Positions 5,197 to 10,357 of a DNA stretch of 10,357 nucleotides are shown piece after piece. Position 1 is the first letter of the stretch. Each line of letters opens with the position of its first letter. The translations under genes were made by a program, and so were the position numbers. A model generated the notes under the pieces. It was not told the origin of the DNA, ran no database searches, and worked only from the letters and a program-made list of their open reading frames with translations. The DNA comes from Actinomycetes bacterium (GTDB taxonomy: Bacteria; Actinomycetota; Acidimicrobiia; Acidimicrobiales; Acidimicrobiaceae), in assembly GCA_021823385.1 (NCBI GenBank), contig JAKAOC010000038.1, forward strand, positions 1-10,357. The letters run 5' to 3'.

Positions 5197-6615
5197 ATGG
5201 ATGCCACCACGACCGCCGACTCCCTACCCCCGCCCCGCCGGGAAGTGCGCCTGACCAAGAAAGCATTCCTTGATCTCGCCATATGGATGGGAGGATTCGG
5301 GATCTTGGTCGGGGTCGTCTTCCCGTACATGGCCGTCCTGGTCGGGACCCCCGCGCAGCGTGCCCTCAGCCTGGAATTCTTCTGCACTTCGATGACCGCA
5401 GGCGTGGTGGTCGGGGTCGTCAACTTCGGTCTGGCGCGCTACGTGGTGGGGGCTCGAATATCCGACCTCTCCATGCGCATGCGCTACGTTGGCCAGGCGC
5501 TGCTCAATGCGAGCAAGACCGGGGACTGGTCCAACTGTTCCGCCGACACCTGCCAGATCGCGGTCACCTCCGAGGACGAATTGGGCGAGGTTGCGGCCTC
5601 CTTCAACTCCCTTCTCTCCGCACTGGAGATGACCCAGCAGCTGGAGCGCTCGACCGCCACGGTAACGCATGCCCTTAGCGAGCGCCTGGAGCTGGCCGGG
5701 CTGGTGGAGACGACCCTGGACCAGTACCTCGCCCAAACCGGCGCCACCGGAGGGTGCGTGCTCGTATCCAGGGAGGGCGAGCTGTCGGTGGCCGAGTCGC
5801 GCAATGTCGAGTGCTCCGAGATGGCGCTCTCGTCGCTGGTCGTGCAGGCGCAGCGCTCCCGGCTGGTACACAACATCGAAGTGCCCGAGGATCTCTCGAT
5901 CGAGGCGGCGGTCGTCTCGTTCCGACCGCGTCAGGTGGTCATGGTGCCCATCTGGCTGGGCAACACGCTGCTGGGCGCAGTGCTGCTCGCATCGGGCACG
6001 AAGCTTGGCGAAAATGCCCTGCGCCTGCTCGAGTCGTTCCAGGCCCCCACGGCGGTGGCGCTCAACAACGCCCTCACCCACGAGCGCTTCCAAAGGCTGG
6101 CGGCGATCGACCCGCTCACCGATGCCTACAACCGGCGTTTCGGCATCAACCGCCTGGCCGAAGAGCTCTCGCGCGCCCGGCGTACGGTCACGGCTCTCGG
6201 CATTCTCTCCTTCGACATCGACCACTTCAAACTGGTCAACGACAACCACGGCCACTTGGCCGGCGACCGCGTGCTTCGCGCGGTCGCGGGCGCCGCCCGC
6301 TCGGTGATACGCACCGGCGACGTCCTGATCCGCACCGGCGGGGAGGAATTCCTGGTGGTGTTGCCCGGGGCGGCGGGCAAGGATGTGCGCGCGATCGGCG
6401 AGGCGATCCGCAAAGCGGTTGGAGCCTCCAAGGTCCTGGCCGGCCAAGGAGAGGTGTCCGTGACCGTCAGCCTGGGCGGGGTCTTCTACCCCGGCATCGG
6501 TGACGACACGCCCGAGGAGCTGATGGCCGCGGCCGACGAAGCCCTCTACGAGTCCAAGCACCTTGGCCGCGACCGCCTCACCATCCACGCCTCGGTGGCA
6601 TTGACCGGCAGCTGA
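5197..6615 (+). CDS. Membrane-bound diguanylate cyclase (HAMP-GAF-GGDEF)
   Basis: Synthesises cyclic di-GMP from two GTP. From ATG 5197 the protein has 472 aa: two membrane segments (about 24-49 and 61-84) with only a very short external loop, a HAMP linker (about 85-150, ending DELGEVAASFNSLLSAL), a GAF-like sensor (about 165-295) and a GGDEF domain (about 300-465). The catalytic motif is GGEEF (381-385), and IDPLTDAYNRR (304-314) and FDIDHFKLVNDNHGHLAGD (339-357) are typical. An inhibitory I-site RTGD (372-375) lies five residues before GGEEF, so active synthesis with product inhibition is expected. With no external domain, the signal is probably sensed by GAF or the membrane. An upstream in-frame ATG at 4999 would run 105 bp inside the divergent gene, so I rejected it. 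The gene ends 6 bp from the convergent ccmH stop. Confidence 0.92.
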   Translation: MDATTTADSLPPPRREVRLTKKAFLDLAIWMGGFGILVGVVFPYMAVLVGTPAQRALSLEFFCTSMTAGVVVGVVNFGLARYVVGARISDLSMRMRYVGQALLNASKTGDWSNCSADTCQIAVTSEDELGEVAASFNSLLSALEMTQQLERSTATVTHALSERLELAGLVETTLDQYLAQTGATGGCVLVSREGELSVAESRNVECSEMALSSLVVQAQRSRLVHNIEVPEDLSIEAAVVSFRPRQVVMVPIWLGNTLLGAVLLASGTKLGENALRLLESFQAPTAVALNNALTHERFQRLAAIDPLTDAYNRRFGINRLAEELSRARRTVTALGILSFDIDHFKLVNDNHGHLAGDRVLRAVAGAARSVIRTGDVLIRTGGEEFLVVLPGAAGKDVRAIGEAIRKAVGASKVLAGQGEVSVTVSLGGVFYPGIGDDTPEELMAAADEALYESKHLGRDRLTIHASVALTGS

Positions 6616-6621
6616 TCCCTC

Positions 6622-7713
6622 CTATAAAGGCGGAGGAAGCTTGGCGGCGGCGTAGGCCGAATCGATCGTCGGTTTCACCTGATCGATCAGGCTCTTGGGC
6701 GGCGACAGGGCGAGAAAGGCACGAAACTGCTGAACGGCGCCACTCGCGTCGTGGCCGTCCTCATAGAGGAATATCGCGTAAAAGAGCCTGCCGTAGAGGT
6801 ATGCGGGCTGGATCGTCACCGATTGGCGCATCTGGGATACCCCGGCGGCCAGAAGAGCGCCGGACCGGTCCTTTCGGCCCGCCTGGGCCAGCAGCCAACC
6901 GTTCCAGGCCAGCGCCTCCGGCTGGCGCGGATCAGCGGCAAGAACCGAGGAGAAAAGCTGGAGAGCCTGCGTGTCGGAACCAACCGCGGCGAGCTGCTCG
7001 GCCGCGGAGAGGCGAGTGTCGATCTCGCCGGGCGAAAGCGACGCGGAGGACTTGGAGAGCAAACCGTAGGCCAGCAATCCCGCGCCCGAGAGTATCAGGA
7101 GGACTCCCGCGGTGCCGACCAGCTTCTGGGCCAGGCTGGCTCTGGCGATAGCGGCGCGGACACGGCCCGGAGCGCGGGCCGCAACGCTGCCGAGAGGCTC
7201 ACCGCCTGCGTTGGAAGTGGCGCCATCCTCCGGCTCGGGAACCGGCTTTTTCGCTCGGCGCCGATAATAGAGCGTGCCGCCCAGGGGGATACCCAGCACC
7301 AGCACAATGCCCGCACCGGCAAGCGCCATACCGCCACTCGAGCTTGGCGGCACCAGGAGCACCGACGGTCCGTAGGTGGCCAGCAGCTGGTCGATGATCT
7401 GGGAGTTGCTCGCTCCCTGATGCACCATCTGGGTGATGAAGGTGCGAAGCGCGAAGGCGGAAGCCGAGTTGGCATCTTTGGTGGAGACCGAGATGCAGTT
7501 GGGGCACTTGACGATGCTCTCCAGATAGCTGATCCGCTGGGCATCGGTAGTGCGGCTAGGGCTCACGCCCAGATAGACGCCAAGGCTCGCCACCGCCAGG
7601 AGAGCGAGGACGGCCAGCTTTGCCCTCAGGCCCAGGGTCCGCCGCGGCGGCGGCACGCTCGGCTCTTCGGCGATCCGCGGGACGCCTGCCTGGGTTCCGA
7701 GGAGCTTAGCCAT
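6622..7713 (-). CDS. ccmH: Cytochrome c maturation protein, CcmH-CcmI fusion
   Basis: Thiol-reducing and chaperone component of System I haem ligation, 363 aa. The first part is CcmH: a membrane anchor (about 31-50), then an external segment with the redox pair C70-P-N-C73 (VKCPNCISVSTKDANSASA), the family helices TFITQMVHQGASNSQIIDQLLATYG (91-115) and a second membrane segment (128-149). A polar cytoplasmic linker leads to a third membrane segment (197-218) and a tetratricopeptide-like external domain (about 225-345), as in CcmI, which holds apocytochrome c. The usual CcmH motif reads LRCPxC; VKCPNC here is a mild variant with both cysteines kept. The ATG overlaps the ccmG stop by 8 bp and has no clear ribosome site, so translational coupling is likely. 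It is the last gene of the operon and ends 6 bp from the convergent cyclase. Confidence 0.88.
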   Translation of the reverse strand: MAKLLGTQAGVPRIAEEPSVPPPRRTLGLRAKLAVLALLAVASLGVYLGVSPSRTTDAQRISYLESIVKCPNCISVSTKDANSASAFALRTFITQMVHQGASNSQIIDQLLATYGPSVLLVPPSSSGGMALAGAGIVLVLGIPLGGTLYYRRRAKKPVPEPEDGATSNAGGEPLGSVAARAPGRVRAAIARASLAQKLVGTAGVLLILSGAGLLAYGLLSKSSASLSPGEIDTRLSAAEQLAAVGSDTQALQLFSSVLAADPRQPEALAWNGWLLAQAGRKDRSGALLAAGVSQMRQSVTIQPAYLYGRLFYAIFLYEDGHDASGAVQQFRAFLALSPPKSLIDQVKPTIDSAYAAAKLPPPL

Positions 7714-8305
7714 ATGTTGACCACGCCAGATTCATGAGCGCCACCAGGCCGGGAGCGGTGACCTGGCCGACGATGCGGGTTACGACCTTGCCGTCCGGCG
7801 CCACCAGGAACGTCTGGGGCGGGTTGGAGACACCCCAGTTGAGCCCCACCACCCCGCTGCCGTCGAAGACGACCGGCCAGGTCACCTTCAGCTGCTGCAC
7901 GAAGGCCTGGGCGGATGTGGTGCGGTCGTTGACGGTGACGCCGACGATGTGAACGGAGGAGCCCCACGGGTGGGCGGGCGCCTCGGCCAGGAACCGTTCA
8001 AAGGCCGAGGTCTCGGCCCTGCAGGGGGTGCACCAACTGGCGAAGAAGTTGACGAGCATGTATTCACCGGTCGGGTCGAGCCGGTAGGAACCGCCACTGA
8101 GCAGCCGGCCGGAGAGCGCGGGCGCCGTCTTGCCCACCAGCGGAGACGGTGCGACTGCGTTGGGCGAGCTGGGATGGGCACTGGCGGCCGCGACCGCGAA
8201 GGCCACGATCGCCAAGGAGACGGCCCCCAGGACCCAGCGGGCGGGGTGGCGGCGCTTGGACGGGAGGGAAGGTCCGGCCGCGTCCTTGGAGACCGAGACA
8301 GCCAT
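7706..8305 (-). CDS. ccmG: Thiol:disulfide interchange protein, CcmG/TlpA-like thioredoxin
   Basis: Membrane-anchored thioredoxin-fold reductant, 199 aa. It has a basic cytoplasmic N-terminus with one membrane segment (about 24-44) and a thioredoxin domain outside. The active site is W91-C-T-P-C95 in LVNFFASWCTPCRAE; VHIVGVTVND (118-127), WPVVFD (143-148) and the cis-proline region GVSNPPQTFLV (158-168) complete the fold. In System I this protein reduces the thiols of CcmH and apocytochrome c. The cis-Pro loop differs from the GVxGxPETF form typical of proteobacterial CcmG, so TlpA/ResA-like is an equally fair family label; operon position argues for CcmG function. The ATG directly follows the ccmF stop with zero gap, and GAGGAG lies 9 nt upstream within ccmF. 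The 3' end overlaps ccmH by 8 bp. Confidence 0.9.
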   Translation of the reverse strand: MAVSVSKDAAGPSLPSKRRHPARWVLGAVSLAIVAFAVAAASAHPSSPNAVAPSPLVGKTAPALSGRLLSGGSYRLDPTGEYMLVNFFASWCTPCRAETSAFERFLAEAPAHPWGSSVHIVGVTVNDRTTSAQAFVQQLKVTWPVVFDGSGVVGLNWGVSNPPQTFLVAPDGKVVTRIVGQVTAPGLVALMNLAWSTYG

Positions 8306-10267
8306 CTAGGCGTTCTCCTCGATCGTCAACGGATCCGGCTCCGGAGCAACGGCGTGCTTGCGCGGCGACGCCCTGCGGCGGCGAAGCGCGGCGGCGACGC
8401 CGAGCGCCCCGCCGAGACCCATCACGGCCCCGCCGATCCAGAGCCAGGAGACCAGTGGCTCGACCACGACGCCTATCAGGACGGGGCCGGTGGCCGTCTG
8501 GGGCGGGGAGTCGAGGGTTATGTACACGTCCTCGGTAAGGCCCACCTTCACGCTTGGCGTACCCACCACCTGGGTATTGGTGCCGAACTGGGAGATTGCC
8601 GGGTGGTAAGGGCCACTCCCGTCGATGGTTATGGAAGCCAGCAGGCTGGTGCGCGCCGGCGTCACCTTGGTGGCGACCCCGTCATAGGTGAAGCGGTGAC
8701 CGTGGAAGTAGGCGGTGCCGAACGGGGTGAGCTTGATCTCCCCGCGGGTGCCGAAGGCGGTGGAGGTGGCGAGCGCCACGGCCACGATGGCCACTCCCAT
8801 ATGCGCGACCAGGCCGCCCATCGAGCCAAGAGAGCGGCCACCTCCACGGCGGAGGCGGCGCAGCATCTGCTTCCCGGTTCCCGCCATGGCGAATGCAGCC
8901 ATACCGTAGGCGCCGATAACCCCCTTGTCACGCAACCCCGCAAGAATTGCCACCAGCACCACCACCAGGGCGATGGCCGCAGGCACGAAGAGAGCGTCCA
9001 CCAGTCCCGCCACGGCGGTCCGGCGGCCTCCCAAATAGGGCGCGACGGTCATCCCGAAGAGCATGACCAGTGCCAACGGGGCGGTGAAGCTGTTGAAAAA
9101 AGGCGGGCCAACCGAGACGACCTGGCCCGTCACCGCCTGGGCGAGCAGGGGGAAGGTGGTTCCTATCAGCACCACCAGGGCGAAGGCGGCAAAGAGCAGG
9201 TTGTTGAGGACGTAAGCGCCGTCGCGCTCCAGCAGCGCCGGCATCCCCGCGGATCGCAGCAACGGGACTCGCCAGGCCACCAGCGCCAGGGAACCGAGAG
9301 TCACCAACGCGAAGAAGGCGATCAGGTCCGGGCCCAGCTTGGAACCGGAGAAGGCGTGAACACTCTGCAGCACTCCCGAGCGCGTGAAGAAAGTGCCAAG
9401 TATCGTCAGCGCGAAGGTGGAGATCAGGAGGGCGACGTTCCAGATGCGCAGGTTGCCGCCCCGCTTGGCGGAGAGGGCGGAGTGGATGTAGGCGGTTCCG
9501 CACAGCCAGGGGAGAAAGGCTGCGTTCTCCACCGGATCCCAGGCCCAGTATCCGCCCCAGCCAAGCACCCGGTACGACCACCAGGCGCCCAGGAAGATCC
9601 CGAGCGTCAAAAAGACCCAGGCGACCAGCGCCCAGTAGCGGGTCTCGCGCGCGAAGTCCTGGTCGGTGCGGCCCGTGATGAGCGAGGAGATGCCGAAGGC
9701 GAAGGGGATGGTGAAACCCACATAGCCCAGGTAGAGCATGGGGGGATGGAAGGCCACCAGTGGATAGTCCTGCAGGAGCGGGTTCGGCCCCTGCCCGTCC
9801 ACCGGAGCGTGCGCCAGGGTGACAAACGGGTTGGCCGAGTGCAGCATCAGGGCGAAGAAGTAGGCCGCCACCACCAGCCCGATCAGCATGGTCCAGGCCA
9901 GGGAGCGGTCAGCCTCCCTCTTGCGCGACCTGTAGACGACAAGAGCCAGATAGAGAGAGAGGATCAGGGCCCAGAGAAGGATGGAGCCGGCGAGAGAGGA
10001 CCACATGCCGGTGATCTGGTACAGCAGGGGAGTCTCGCGCGAGGAGTTCTCGGCTACATAGGCTATGGAGAAGTCATGGGTCAGGAGCGCCCTCTGCATG
10101 GCAAAGGTGGACAGCAGCGCCCCCACCGCCACCAGCACGACGAGGCCTCCCGCCGCGCGGATCGCCGTCGGGCTGCGCCGGCGGATGCCCCAGGCGTACT
10201 GCGCAATGCCCGCCAATGCCCCGGCCAGGGAGACGACGAGCCCGACGCTGCCCAGAATCGCGTTCAC
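8306..10267 (-). CDS. ccmF: Cytochrome c haem lyase subunit CcmF
   Basis: Multi-spanning membrane protein of the CcmF/NrfE family that takes haem from CcmE and attaches it to apocytochrome c, 653 aa, about the usual length. The tryptophan-rich WWD haem-binding motif is WGGYWAWDPVEN (237-248). Conserved histidines appear at H174 (AFHPPMLYLG), H262 (AYIHS), H304 (SVHAF) and H489 (VAHMG), matching in position the four haem-related histidines of E. coli CcmF (173, 261, 303, 491). A large soluble segment (about 505-595) precedes the last membrane helix and a basic tail, as in other CcmF proteins. The GTG start at 10267 overlaps the ccmE stop as GTGA, with only a modest purine tract (GGAAAGAAG) upstream, pointing to coupled translation. 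The stop abuts the ccmG ATG. No key residue appears lost. Confidence 0.95.
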   Translation of the reverse strand: MNAILGSVGLVVSLAGALAGIAQYAWGIRRRSPTAIRAAGGLVVLVAVGALLSTFAMQRALLTHDFSIAYVAENSSRETPLLYQITGMWSSLAGSILLWALILSLYLALVVYRSRKREADRSLAWTMLIGLVVAAYFFALMLHSANPFVTLAHAPVDGQGPNPLLQDYPLVAFHPPMLYLGYVGFTIPFAFGISSLITGRTDQDFARETRYWALVAWVFLTLGIFLGAWWSYRVLGWGGYWAWDPVENAAFLPWLCGTAYIHSALSAKRGGNLRIWNVALLISTFALTILGTFFTRSGVLQSVHAFSGSKLGPDLIAFFALVTLGSLALVAWRVPLLRSAGMPALLERDGAYVLNNLLFAAFALVVLIGTTFPLLAQAVTGQVVSVGPPFFNSFTAPLALVMLFGMTVAPYLGGRRTAVAGLVDALFVPAAIALVVVLVAILAGLRDKGVIGAYGMAAFAMAGTGKQMLRRLRRGGGRSLGSMGGLVAHMGVAIVAVALATSTAFGTRGEIKLTPFGTAYFHGHRFTYDGVATKVTPARTSLLASITIDGSGPYHPAISQFGTNTQVVGTPSVKVGLTEDVYITLDSPPQTATGPVLIGVVVEPLVSWLWIGGAVMGLGGALGVAAALRRRRASPRKHAVAPEPDPLTIEENA

Positions 10268-10357
10268 AGCTTCTTTCCGTTTACCGTCGCAACCCGGTTG
10301 GGGTGCGCGGCGATGTAGTTGGCGGAGTGCTTGACCATGATCTGGTCGGAGAGGAAG
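10264..10357 (-). CDS. ccmE: Cytochrome c maturation protein CcmE, C-terminal fragment (cut by window edge)
   Basis: The last 30 codons read FLSDQIMVKHSANYIAAHPN followed by RVATVNGKKL and a TGA at 10266-10264. The MVKHSANY segment followed by a polar tail resembles the C-terminus of CcmE, the membrane-anchored haem chaperone that delivers haem to CcmF (compare AKHDENY in E. coli). The catalytic histidine and the barrel domain lie outside the window. Order and the 4 bp GTGA overlap with ccmF strongly support the name. Confidence 0.8.
   Translation of the reverse strand, partial: FLSDQIMVKHSANYIAAHPNRVATVNGKKL

Noticed and set aside
5224..6588. 454-codon minus-strand frame opposite the diguanylate cyclase
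   Set aside because: Antisense shadow of the GGDEF gene; no recognisable motif, and the plus strand carries all catalytic residues.
7949..10318. 789-codon open frame on the plus strand opposite ccmF
   Set aside because: It is the shadow of ccmF/ccmG in a GC-rich genome: composition dominated by Gly, Arg, His, Gln and Glu, no domains, while the minus strand gives a perfect CcmF with WWD motif and conserved histidines.
1..10357. CRISPR arrays, insertion sequences, phage genes, toxin-antitoxin or defence genes
   Set aside because: I saw no regularly spaced repeats, transposase or integrase motifs, terminal inverted repeats with target duplications, or defence-family proteins on either strand.

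Overview
The window is GC-rich DNA whose genes are tightly packed and often begin with GTG. It looks like a high-GC, probably actinobacterial (perhaps acidimicrobiia-like) chromosome. That placement is inferred from composition and gene content only; no marker gene is present. Every recognisable gene lies on the minus strand except one diguanylate cyclase.

Right to left along the minus strand, positions 10357-6622 hold a cytochrome c maturation (System I) operon: the 3' end of ccmE, then ccmF, a ccmG/tlpA-like thioredoxin and a ccmH-ccmI fusion. Its genes overlap or abut: GTGA at ccmE/ccmF, zero gap at ccmF/ccmG, 8 bp overlap at ccmG/ccmH. Together they would carry haem (CcmE), ligate it (CcmF) and keep the apocytochrome CxxCH thiols reduced (CcmG, CcmH). 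A plus-strand membrane GAF-GGDEF diguanylate cyclase (5197-6615) converges on this operon with a 6 bp gap. It is divergent from a small sulfite-oxidase-like molybdopterin protein (5103-4483). The 93 bp between those two starts holds a dyad and a GC-rich hairpin.

Positions 3588-4482 (about 0.9 kb) contain no convincing gene but several inverted repeats that could be regulatory or structured RNA. A DUF1330 protein follows (3587-3294).

The left part is a minus-strand acyl-CoA module: a TetR-family regulator (3141-2509), a crotonase-fold protein (2504-1617) and an acyl-CoA synthetase (1620 to the left edge). The three are joined by a 4 nt gap and an ATGA overlap. In front of tetR is a promoter with a perfect TTGACA -35 box, and a perfect 18 bp palindrome fills the space between -35 and -10. 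This is a textbook arrangement for TetR autorepression of the operon, presumably relieved by an acyl-CoA ligand. The crotonase lacks both canonical catalytic glutamates, so its reaction is uncertain.

I found no mobile element, CRISPR array, tRNA or rRNA. Most of the window is conventional. The points most worth a second look are the TetR operator, the atypical crotonase, the structured 0.9 kb gap and the leader of the cyclase.
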